From Ostrinia nubilalis (lineage: Eukaryota > Arthropoda > Insecta > Lepidoptera > Crambidae), in assembly GCF_963855985.1 (NCBI RefSeq), contig NC_087106.1:7361001-7425000 (forward strand): a DNA stretch of 64,000 nt, read 5' to 3'. Below the pieces are notes generated by a model that worked only from the letters and a program-made list of their open reading frames with translations, had not been told where the DNA came from and ran no database searches. Positions 21,301 to 33,300 of this stretch are shown piece by piece. The position numbers and the translations under genes are program-made. Each line of letters begins with the position of its first letter. Positions within the stretch are counted from its first letter, which is position 1.

Positions 21301-24300
21301 TAACATAGAAATAATTTGCAAAAAAGTTCTTCAATTTATTGATATTTTAGGTATTACCGTTTATGCTACCATATAGCTACAAGGCAGAATTAGAAATAGA
21401 TAAAGTTATTAAGACTAAAACCTATAAATGTTCAGCTACAAACTCAGAAGGCGATATCAGTCGTAAAATAAAAGTGGAAACTGAGAGAACCCAATACCTG
21501 GATATATTGGAAGAACCTGTAGGTAATTGCATTGCAATATTATTCATTATTATTTTGTTCTATGATGCATTTTTAGACATAGAATAAAGTTTTCTAGAAG
21601 GAACACTTACAACAAACCGCTTACATAATTTAAATAATATTTTCTCCGATTTACCTGCTTTATTTGGCTTAAAATTGACAACCACTTAACGATTTTGAGA
21701 ATCACCTCGATTAACTTTATTCATCAAAATTGTTTCCCATTTATTTTCACAGACACTAATGTAATCTACAAGAGTAGTGCCAAAATTAATTGTAAAGTTG
21801 ATGCACTACCACCTGCTACCATAACTTGGTATGGAAATGGAGAAATCCTGAAAACTAACGAGTTTTTTGACGTAACGGACGCAGAAGTTCTCATTATCAA
21901 GAAAATGATGCCGTATTTGATAGGAAGCTATTCCTGCAAAGCGACTAATGGATTAGAATCAAAGGATTTGTCATTCAAACTATCTCTAACAGGAACAAGT
22001 GAGTAAGAATTGATAACTTTTAAACCTAACTTAATTAACATAACTTTTTAGGCAGTCATAGAGCTGATAAAATTACAAACTTAAATAATTCCATTTCTTG
22101 TACAGAAAGTAGAATAGTATCGGAGCAGTGGACTAACATGATGATGATTTATAGCGCTTTACACTTGTAACGGTTTTAAACCTATAAATGTGATACTACG
22201 TATTTTGATTATAATGGCGATTTTGGATCCCTATTTTACACAATTTATGGTAAACTACCTAATTTTTAGAACCGAGCACATCAATCATGGGACCTCCAAA
22301 GGTAAATGCGAAATATAACAAGCCGTTATTCTTGCGGTGTCAAGTAGAAGGGTACCCGAAACCTGATATTACTTGGATAAATGAAAAAACAGAAGTGGGA
22401 ATAAGATCTGCTGTAAGTAATATCTTCAAATATTAAATTTAGTACCAAATTAAATAAAAGAAGTCTTCATCAAAATTATTTCTAACTACATTATAAAGTA
22501 TCCGCCCCTATAACGCTTAATAATATTTTTGATCACATAAATGTGGTTATTATCTGCCAGTCTTCTTTTCAAAGATGTAGGTTTTCACCCAGAACAGAAG
22601 GGAGGAGGTCGCTAAAGTGTGGTTTCCTACAAAACTCTAGTGATATTCATTTATTTATTATAATTAATTACCCTTTTTCCTTCAGCCAGTTGAAGTGCCA
22701 GCTCCATTTGACTATGGACAAGAAACGCAAATGGACAGAGCAAATGAAAATGCGACATACAAATGTATTGCTAAGAATGAATTTGGCGAGCACAGCTCTT
22801 CTGTGATAGTTGTGACTATACCTAAAGATTATTTTGATGTAGAAGAAGCACCTAAAGGTAAGCAGTTGTCTTTTCTGAAAACTGCAAAAACAAAATATCT
22901 TTTTTTATTTGCATATTCAGGTAATAGTTTGTAGGACTCTTCTCTAGTCAATTACCGTCTACAACATAAAGAATGCTTAAGAATGGTACCAAACAGTGTT
23001 AAATAAAGATGATTGTTTGACTACAGGACTCTTCCAAATTCACAATGCTGATCTTGTTGGGAATAAACCAATTCTACATGCACAATTTAATGTTATTTTA
23101 GATACTGCTATCAAGTTTGAAGAAGATGGGCAAGTATTATGTAAGGTAGATGCCTATCCTCCAGCAAAGATTCAATGGAAGTTCAAGGGAAGGCCAATTG
23201 AAGAAAACGATCACTATAAGATTTCGTCGGATAGTACATCGTTAGTAATAAAGGACATGCAGCCGGATCTAGTAGGGGCTTACTTCTGCAGAGTGGACAA
23301 TAAGAACCACTTTGAGAACTTTAAATTTGAAATCACTATCAGTGGAACAGGTAAAGTCTAATCTTGATCAGTAGGTGTATTTATGCGACCTAATAATAGA
23401 TCTTTTATTATTTGTACAGAGAGACCGCGAATAATGAAAATCAATAATGACGTACATATTGAAGAGGGATCTACGCTGGACATCGAATGCAGGTAAAAAT
23501 TAAAGGATGATGCATGCAATGATCATCATAGGCAATGATGATGATGATAACAAAACCAAAAGATATAACTCTACAATATAAATCATATCATATTGTTTTT
23601 GATATTTATTACTTTTCTGACTCGAAATAAGTAAATCACATTAAAAAACCTACATTATTTTCGCAAGCTACTCATATTAGTATTAAATTTCAAATTAAAC
23701 ATTTCCTTAGAATTATTAAAGGTACACCTCCACCGACATACACTTGGGCATTCAAACCAGATGGCGACGTATTTGGTGCAATGGAAGAGACTAGTAATAA
23801 AATTCATTTGGACGAAGTTTCTCGTTATGATTCTGGAGAATACGTGTGCACTGCCAGTAACGTAGCTGGAGATGACAAACATCACGTGTACTTGACTGTT
23901 GAATGTAGGTAAAGTATAGCAATTAATATTAACAAGAATTAGAGATAATGATATAAGTACAGCCATAGTTAGTAGACCTTTTGAAACTATGCTTTTAGAA
24001 CAACTCTATTTAAAAAATGGAACTGTATCAATAGTAATAATACAGAAAGTAACGTTTGTCCTCCAATTTTACCCTTTTCAGTCCCACCAACCATAGAAGA
24101 AGAAAAAGGACCAGTAAACTCAAAGAAAGGCGATGAAACAAGTCTGAACTGCAAAGTTGAAGGTTTTCCGACACCGGAAGTAGTGTGGAGCTTAAATGGT
24201 GCACCTTTAAGCGATGGTGGAGAGTATAAGATATTTCGGGATAACATGTTAAGGTCAGCAAATGTTTCAAATTTTACTTATGTACCTACCTATGTTCGTT

Positions 24301-27300
24301 CGTTTCAGCCAAATGACGTCCACTGTTGTACAAAGGCCTCCCCCAAGGATTTCCACAATGACCGGCCCTGTCTTGACAAACTAGCTAGTTTATTTTAGCT
24401 ATTTTCACAGTATAATGTCATACGGCATATTGTTGTGGGGCTCAGCTGCGGACATTGAAACTGTGTTTGTTCTTGTTATTATATCTATGGAATAATTCTA
24501 AGTCAATGTAATATTGAGTTAAAATATGTTGGTAACACTGATCGCTTCCGGTTAGGAAGCCATTACACTTTTCTAAAAGCTCTGTACGCTCTCGTTTGTC
24601 CTAGTACAATAAATAAAACTACACAAGTTTATAACCTGCGTTTTACTCAAGATAACAGGTTATGGGCCCAGGACACCCAAACTCATAACGCTGGTATTGA
24701 GTAAACAACAATAGGGTCAGAAACTGCATCGTCGAAAATAATTGCCGGCGCGACGCAACGTGTTGGCGTCCATTACCGGTGGGAAGGGAAGAATATTACT
24801 TGCGAAGCAAGGAAGGGACGATCAGGAAGACATCATGGCGATGGAGGACAATACTAAAATGCCTGGCTTACACATTAGGCTGGAAGGTGCATCCAATTGG
24901 AATATTTGGAAATTTCAATCCGCCATATTGTTACGAAGTCAAGACTTAATGGAAGTTGTCGAAGGAACTTGTGTGAAACCAGAGAATGCTGATGGCAAGG
25001 CAGCATGGGAAAGGAAGGATGCAAAAGCCCAAACATGGCTAGTAACAAGAATGTCAGAAAATGCAATGATGCATATAATAACCTGTACTACGTCTGCCGA
25101 AATGTGGAGAAAATTGGCCAGTGTTTACGAGCAGAAGTCTGAGACGAGTATTCACATCATTCAACAACGTTTCTTTCAATATGCTTACGAAGAGGGAACC
25201 GAGATGTCTACATTCTTATCTAAAATAGAAGAATTGAAGAACCAGTTGAAACAGATGGGAGAAGATATGTCAGAGAGGTTCGTCATAACAAAAGTGCTCA
25301 TGTCGCTACCAGAGTGTTACAAGCACTTTGTATCTGCATGGGAGTCGGCACCTGACGATAAACAGACGTATGATAATCTCGTGGCCAGACTGATGATAGA
25401 AGAGGAGCGGCTGAAAGAGAGAGGCGAGGTACAGCAAGCATCATCATCGGCATTTGTAATGAAGAAAATAAACAAGAAAAATATCAAGTGTTTTAAGTGT
25501 AACAAGATGGGACATTTTCAAAGTGAATGTCATAGCAACGTAAACAAACGAAACGGAAATAATTCGGACAGTGACAGTAAACAAGTTAAAAAGTGTTACT
25601 ACTGCAAAAAGGTGGGACATCTAAAAAGTGAGTGTTGGTTCAAAAAGAATAAGGACAAAGACGGTAATTGTGGTAATGCGTTCGTCATGGTGAAGTCTAG
25701 TGGACAGTTTCAACAATCGTGTTGGCTAGTGGACACTGGGGCAAGTCAACATATGTGCCGAGATCGTAGTTTATTTACAACATATTCGCCGTTGTCAAAT
25801 AAATCTGTTGTAATCGGAAATGGCAGTGTCATTAGTGCGCATGGTTGCGGGCAGGTGGCGCTCGAAGTCTATGATGGCTGCAAATGGGTAAACACGACCA
25901 TAGACAACGTCTTGTATGTGCCGGAATTAAAAACAAACTTATTCTCTGTCAACTCAGTGACAGTTAGAGGTTATGTCATGACCGTAAATAAGAACTTATG
26001 TAAACTTTACAAAGGAAATAAAGTGTGCGCGGTGGCAAATTGTAACGGCGGCTTATATTACATGAATGTGCGCTACAAATTTGAAGAACAAGTCAATGTA
26101 ACATGTCTGAAGGAGTGGCATGAAAAACTCGCACATCAGAACGTCAATCATTGCAAAACAGTGCTGAGAAATAATAACATCTCTGTAAATGACGACTCGA
26201 GTATGACGTGTGAGAGCTGCCTGGAAGGCAAAATACATCGTCTGCCTTTCGGTGCGAGCGAAACGAAGACAACCAAGCCTTGTGAACTCATACACGCTGA
26301 TGTGTGCGGCCCCATGGAGGAGCTGTCAGTTGGGGGCTCCAAATACTTCTTGCTATTGAAGGACGACTACACAAAGTATCGCGTGGTTTATTTCATCAAA
26401 AGGAAGGACGAAGTTAAAAGTTGCGTTGAGGACTTCGTGAATAAATCACAGAATGTTACTGGATACAAAGTAAAAACATTCAGGAGCGATAATGGTTTGG
26501 AATTTGTCAACAAAGAGATGAAGGAGCTGTTCCGAAAGCATGGCATTACACATCAAACAACCGTTGCTTACACCCCTGAGCAGAACGGCAAGGCAGAACG
26601 AGAGAACCGGACTTTGGTTGAAGCGGCAAGGACAATGCTGTGTGCTAAAGGATTACCTAAAAAGCTGTGGGCAGAGGCTATACATACTGCAGCATATGTG
26701 TTGAATAGAACCAGCAAGAGCACCGTGATTGGAAAGACCCCGTACGAGATATGGACAAACAAACACTTTGACATAACCGAGTTGAAAACTTTTGGTACCC
26801 CTGTTGTTGCTCATATTCCTAAAGAAAGGAGAAGAAAGTGGGACTCAAAAGGACAGAAAGGAATGATGGTTGGTTATGGAGAAGATGTCAAAGGTTATAG
26901 AATATTTTTCCCGGAGAAGAACAGTGTTGAAGTAAAGAGAGATGTGGTATTTGTAGAAAAGGAGAAAGAAAAGGTAGTTGTGCTGGAATATGATACTAAC
27001 ACCACGGAGAAGGTCAGTGAAAGTGAGGAAAAACCCAAAGAAAATGAAGAGAAACCTAATGAAGGGGAGAGACACTCCAATGGCAGTGATGAACAAGTGA
27101 GTGAGAGGGAAGAGTTGAGCAAGGACATGGAGGATGAATCTATGGAAAGTGATGGTAGTTTATATACACCGGGCTCGAGTGATGAGGGATCGAGTGATGG
27201 AGAAGCTGATGCTACATTACCACGCCAGAGAAGTACCCGCGTGAGGAAGCAGACTTCATTCTACACCTGTCATCATGCCTATGTGGAAGGAAATGAACCT

Positions 27301-30300
27301 AGAACCTACAAAGAAGCAATGCAAAGCAAAGATGCTGATAAATGGCAAGAAGCTGTCGAGAAAGAGCTGGAAACCCTGAAAGAAAATAACACCTGGGAAC
27401 TGTGTGAGAAACCTGAAAAGTCTGTAAGTAGTAAATGGGTATTTAAAATCAAAACTGCAAATGATGTAATTCAGTACAAAGCAAGGTTAGTAGCAAGGGG
27501 TTTTGAACAAAATGATTTGATTGATATGTGTGACATTTATGCACCTGTTGCAAAATTGGCAACTTTTAGGTTATTTGTCTCGGTAGCTACAAAATTAAAT
27601 CTTCCTATTTTTCAAATGGATGTCACAGGTGCCTTTTTATATGGAAATATTGATGAAACTGTGTATTTAGAATTACCAGAAGGGGCATATAGTGGGGATA
27701 ATAAATATGTCAAATTAAATAAATCTTTATATGGGTTGAAGAAATCTCCAAAGTATTGGAATGAAAAATTTAATTCTGTAATATTGAAACAAGGTTTTAT
27801 AAGATCTCCTAATGATTCTTGCTTGTATACAAAATGTAATGGTAATTACAGAACTTATGTGTTATTGTATGTAGACGACTTGTTATTTTTTGGTAATAAT
27901 AATTCAGAATTAAGTGAACTTAAATCAGCTTTGAACAAAGAATTTAAAATGAAGGATTTAGGGTTGGTGTCAACTTTTTTGGGGATACATGTAAAACAAG
28001 ATTTAGAGAAGGGAATAACTGAATTAAATCAAACAAAATATCTTAAAAATGTTTTAGAAAAGTTTAAAATGCAAAATTGTAAGGAAATGTGTACTCCAAT
28101 GGATGTAAATTTTAATGCTAAAATATTAGATGGAAATAATGAATCTTATGATGAAAATATTGAGAAAGAGTGTAGGAAAATAATAGGTTGTTTGTCTTAT
28201 GCTGTATCAGGAACAAGACCCGATATTTGTGTAGCTTTGTCAATTTTAAGTAGATATCAAAATAAAGCAAACAGTGCCCTGTTATCAGCACTTAAAAGAG
28301 TATTGAGGTATATAAAACATACCATTGATTATAAACTAGTGTACAAGTGTAATGATGACATGTTGGTGGGCTACTGTGATGCAAATTGGGGGGGAGATTT
28401 GCAGGATAGGAAATCCACAACAGGCTATTGTTTCATGTTTGCAAATTGCTTAATATCATGGTGTTCGAAAAAGCAAACCTCTGTGAGCTTATCTTCTACA
28501 GAGTCAGAGTATATTGCAATAAGTATGTCTGCATGTGAAGCCTGCTGGTTAGTAAGTTTATTAAAGGATTTCAATATTAATAATACATGTCCTGTGAATA
28601 TTTATAGTGACAATCAGAGTGCCATTATGGTTGCTAATACTGATAGCGTCAAACGTTTGAAACACATAGACATTCGTTTCCATTTTATTAAGGAACTAAT
28701 TAAGAAAGGAAAATTGTTATTAAAGTTTATTAAAACAGAAGATCAGACAGCTGATATGTTTACAAAGGCATTAAATAGAACCTTGTTACTTAGGTTTATA
28801 GATAAGTGTGGTTTAAGCGAGTAAGTTTAAGTTATTTAAGTTTAAAGTAAATGGGTAGTAGAGTTATAATATTACATTGAGGGGGGGTGTTATTATATCT
28901 ATGGAATAATTCTAAGTCAATGTAATATTGAGTTAAAATATGTTGGTAACACTGATCGCTTCCGGTTAGGAAGCCATTACACTTTTCTAAAAGCTCTGTA
29001 CGCTCTCGTTTGTCCTAGTACAATAAATAAAACTACACAAGTTTATAACCTGCGTTTTACTCAAGATAACAGTTCTGCAGAAGAGAGCAGTGCGGGCCAT
29101 TTATAACCTTGGACCCCGATTTTCCTTGAGAGAATTCTTTAAGGAGATTAATATACTGACAGTAGCTTCACAGTTCATTTATGAAAACCTTTTATATGTT
29201 CGCAAAAATATAGAGCAATTTACTAGAAAGAGTGATTTACACAAGTTCAATACAAGAAACAAAAATAAACTTGCCGTTCCAAATTTCAGACTGCACAAGA
29301 TTGGTAATTCATTTATGGGGAAATGTATTAAACTTTTCAATAAATTACCACAAACTGTTGTAGAATTGCCCATTCATAAATTTAAAGCACATATCAAAAG
29401 CACCTTAATGAAAAAGGGCTACTATAATGTTGATGATTATATAAAAGATAAAAATGTTTGGAATGTTTAACTACCTAGCTCGCATCAATACTTATGACTA
29501 ATTTGTATATTTTAAAAAGACTGTAAACCCTTGAAAAGGATGCTGACAATAGTGACTGAGTTTCTTGCGCTGCTTCTTCTCAGCACTGGCCCATTTATTG
29601 TCCCGAAGCAGTGGTAGGGTTAATATTGGGACGTGTAAAAGTGCTTTTTTAAAGCATATTTGCAAAAATAAATGAATTTTATGAAACTATTATGAAAGCT
29701 AAAATCTTACAGATTCTCCGCATCACTGTTAAACAATGGGGTATTTAAATGCAAAGCTACAAATAAGTATGGTACAGCCGAAATTGAAATCAAAGTTGAG
29801 TATTACGGTAAGTTTTAATGGTCATATACATTATACATATAAACTATAATGATCTCTTTTGACATTTTGATTTAAATAAATGAACTATATAGGTCATAGG
29901 TAGCGGTGTTCGCAAATTCTTACGAATGAATATTTTTATTCGCCTTTTCATCAGAATTTTTCAAATAATAAACTGAGATTTTATGAGTTAAAACAAGCAA
30001 GGTGTATTATTTTGAACTTTTATAGAGGAACCAGAATTGGTAATTCCTGAATACACTTCCCTTAACACGTATGTTGGTGAGAAAGAAAAAATACGTTGTG
30101 AAGCTACCGGTTACCCTGAGCCTACCCTTACCTGGATCTTCATCAGCTCTGAGGACCTGGCTCCAGGAAGTAAAGTGAAAGAAGTGATCCTAAGGTATAG
30201 ATATGAATAAGTTGAGCATGTTTTTGGCAAGATGTTCCTGGGATAAGAACATTCAAGAGTTCGTATCAGGGATATTGTGTATAATTGCTAAAATATGGTA

Positions 30301-33300
30301 GACTGATCGCAACTAGCATTACAGATACAGACAAAACGTGTTTTATGGCAATCTATCTCTAATGAGAGCGTATCTAACATCTTATAGGCCAGCAACGAAC
30401 CTGTAACACCCCTGGGACTGCGGGTGTCTATGGGTGACGGTAATCACTTACCATCAGGTGATCCGTCTGCATGTTTGCCTCTTGTCACTTAAAAAAAAAA
30501 GAATTTAAATCGTAAATACTCGTAAATTACTAAGGCTGAGTTGCACCACCTTATTTTAACCGTAACATTGTTATACAGGGTGGAATTTTGTAATGCCACC
30601 TGGAGGGAAAGTACTCTTAATGTTGTAGATAGAAAATTTTTCTCAAAGACAACATTCCTTTATTTTTGAAAAGAAATAGGTAGAACTGCATTCAAAGATT
30701 TCCAAAAAATTTCTTGCCACACCCCGGAATCGAACCAACTAAAATCTGTTAAAAATTACACCCTGTATTTTTATTACATCGATCGTTAGGGTTAGGTATA
30801 AGGATGAAATCTCTCTAACAAACTTGATAAATCAAAGGAAAGGAAAACCATGAAATCTTAAATTATTTTAATTATGTACAGAAATTGTATGGTATGGTAG
30901 TGAATTTTCGAAAAAATTTCGAAAATCTTTGAATGTAATTCTCTTTCTTTTTAAAAATAAAGGAATGTTTTCTTTCAGTAAAATTTTCTATCTACAGTAT
31001 TAAGAGTACTTTCCCACCAGGTGGCATTACAAAATTCCACCCTGTATAACCGCTGCTTTGTGTATGGAGTTTGTCAGATTTAGTCAAAATTAAAGTAAGA
31101 TGGTGCAACTCAGCCTAAAAGTCGCGAACTGTAATACTTTTTTTTTCATTTTGCAGGACTGTGAAGTCTCCTGACGAATATGTATTCAAACGGATAAAGG
31201 CAAATCAAGCTGGACAATACATTTGTTTAGCTAGCAACGGAAAAAGTGAAAAAAGGTTGCTGTTTGAAGTCATCGTTAAACGTAAGATCTTGCTTTAAAT
31301 ATCAATAAATTACCATTACCACTTAGGTCACTCACAAGGTAGACCGACGACCTCATAAAGGTAGCAGGAAGGCGCTGGATGCAGGCCGCTACCAACCGGA
31401 CGATGTGGAAGTCATTGGGAGAGGCCTATGTTAAGCAGTAGACGTCCTGTGGCTGAAATGATGATGATGATGAAATCTAAGTAGGTAGATGATACTAAAA
31501 TAATACCGTTATTAAAATTATGTTTCAGAACCAGCTTACATAATTACTGCCTTAAGTAAGCCCATAAAAGCAGTCAAAGGGGACATAGTGAGGATTCCCT
31601 GCCAGGCTGAAGGAAAACCAAAGCCTGTCATTACCTGGTCGACGAATGGGTACGAAATCCCTACAGGTATGTTTTACTTCTTCATAAACTGCATATTACA
31701 CACCAGCGAGGATGGCCAGTGAATTATGTGGTGTTGTCCCTGCCAGAAGGGTGGAGGATAAATCCCAAAACCCGAAGGTATCCGCCAGAGCCCAATGAGA
31801 CGGAGCAGCGAGTTATTTTCCTATTGAACATTCGTCTCTACGCCTCCGTCCCTAGGTTTATAGCTCGCTCTGGAAGTTCAAATCCTTTATTAGTATACAG
31901 GGTGTTAGGTAAATGGGTATATGAGCCGACACTAGCCCATGTTAACATGGTCATATAAATGGTACGGTGAAGTCAGAAAATTGATATCTTCATTTTAATT
32001 ATTTAAATTTTCATACAAATCGGAATTTATAAAATTTATTTTGTATGAAAATTAAAAAAATTAAAATGATGATATCAAATTTCTGACTTCACCATACCAT
32101 TTATATGACCATGTTAACATGGGCTAGTGTCGGCTCATATACCCATTTACCTAACACCCTGTATAGGCCCTTTTGAACGTCCAAATATAGCTTTATATCA
32201 CCACTTCGGGACAACATATCGGCTGATGCTAAGAAGTGGCGGAAAAACTCAGTCACTTCACAGAGACTCCAACTTTTGTGTTTATTCAGTTTTTGTGGGC
32301 ATTTACAATATACATGTGATTCTATCCATTTACAGGTTACGATTCCTACACCCTGGACACAGATGGCGCTTTGATCATCAACGGAATCTCAGAGAGGGGT
32401 AGTTTTGTTTGTAAGGCTGACAACGAGCTTAGCTCCCCTCACGAGAAGGTATTTCAAGTAGACCTTGAAGGTAGGTAAAAAACTTGGTATATTAATTTAG
32501 AACGATAAGAATGCCTAAATTGCCTAAATTGGCTTAAAGAAGCTCAGAGTTGCACAGAGTGCTATGGAAAGGGATGTGCGGTGTTTCTTTACGAGATTGA
32601 ATCAGAAATGAGGAGATCCGTAAACGAACTAAAGTCGCTGACATAGCCCGGCGGATTAGCAAGCTGAAGTGTCAATGGACAAGGCACATAGTACGCAGAA
32701 CTGACGGCCGATGGGGCAAGGTTTTGGAGTGGAGGCCACATAACTGAAAAAGCAGCGTGAGACACCCATAACGTGGACTGACGACCTCATAAATGTAGCA
32801 GGAAGGCGATGGATGGCCGCTATCAACCGTGCGATGTGGAAATCATTAGGTGAGGCCTATGTTCAGCAGTGGACGTCCTGTGGCTGAAATGATGAATGAT
32901 GAGCGTGCGAGCGTGAGCAAATCCGCGGGTAAAAGCTAGTTATCAATGCAGGTATTATATTGACTTTGCACTTAGATATACAATATTGTCTTCTTTTTCA
33001 GAATATCCAAGGGAAACTAAGATATTCTCTACGTTCAATTTCAATAACGGCGAGGCAGCGGTAGTCACCTGCCCTATTACTCGCTCGTTAGTCGAATCAG
33101 TTCGATGGTACAAGGTGGGTGTCCTATTTTATACCTAACTACCTATTTAATAAAGTTAGAATAATCATTTAATTCCATTTCAAGACACTTCTTTTATAAC
33201 TCTCTCTGTCTCTCTCATACAAGTCTCTATTCAAAAGGATGTGTCCTACTCCTGAACCAAAAAAAATAAATTATTTAGGCTGGATTGCACCATCTAACTT

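Larger units (their letters stand above)
24474..29071 (+). mobile_element. Full-length Ty1/copia LTR retrotransposon
   Basis: A 4,598-bp element in intron 17 of the nine-Ig gene, same strand. The LTRs (24474-24657 and 28888-29071) begin TGTTATTATATC, end GATAACA and look identical over 184 bp. GTTCT flanks both sides (24469-24473, 29072-29076) as a 5-bp target duplication. The primer site GGTTATGGGCCCA (24658-24670) matches the internal initiator-Met-tRNA primer type known for copia. A purine tract GAGGGGGGG precedes the 3' LTR. One long gag-pol frame lies between. All signs point to recent insertion. Confidence 0.92.
24385..29690 (+). pseudogene. Jockey-like LINE ORF2 3' end, interrupted by the copia element
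   Basis: 24385-24473 reads SIMSYGILLWGSAADIETVF, the region after the RT domain in jockey/CR1-like elements. The frame resumes after the copia target duplication at 29077 with QKRAVRAIYNLG and continues to NVWNV and a TAA at 29468-29470. A 3' untranslated part follows, with cttgcgctgcttcttctcag and aaaaataaatgaattttatg near 29690. It is 5'-truncated and has no complete RT, so it is a dead copy that served as the copia landing site. Confidence 0.7.

Noticed and set aside
29090..29470. A separate 126-aa gene after the copia element
   Set aside because: It is the continuation of the LINE frame broken by the copia insertion, not an independent gene.
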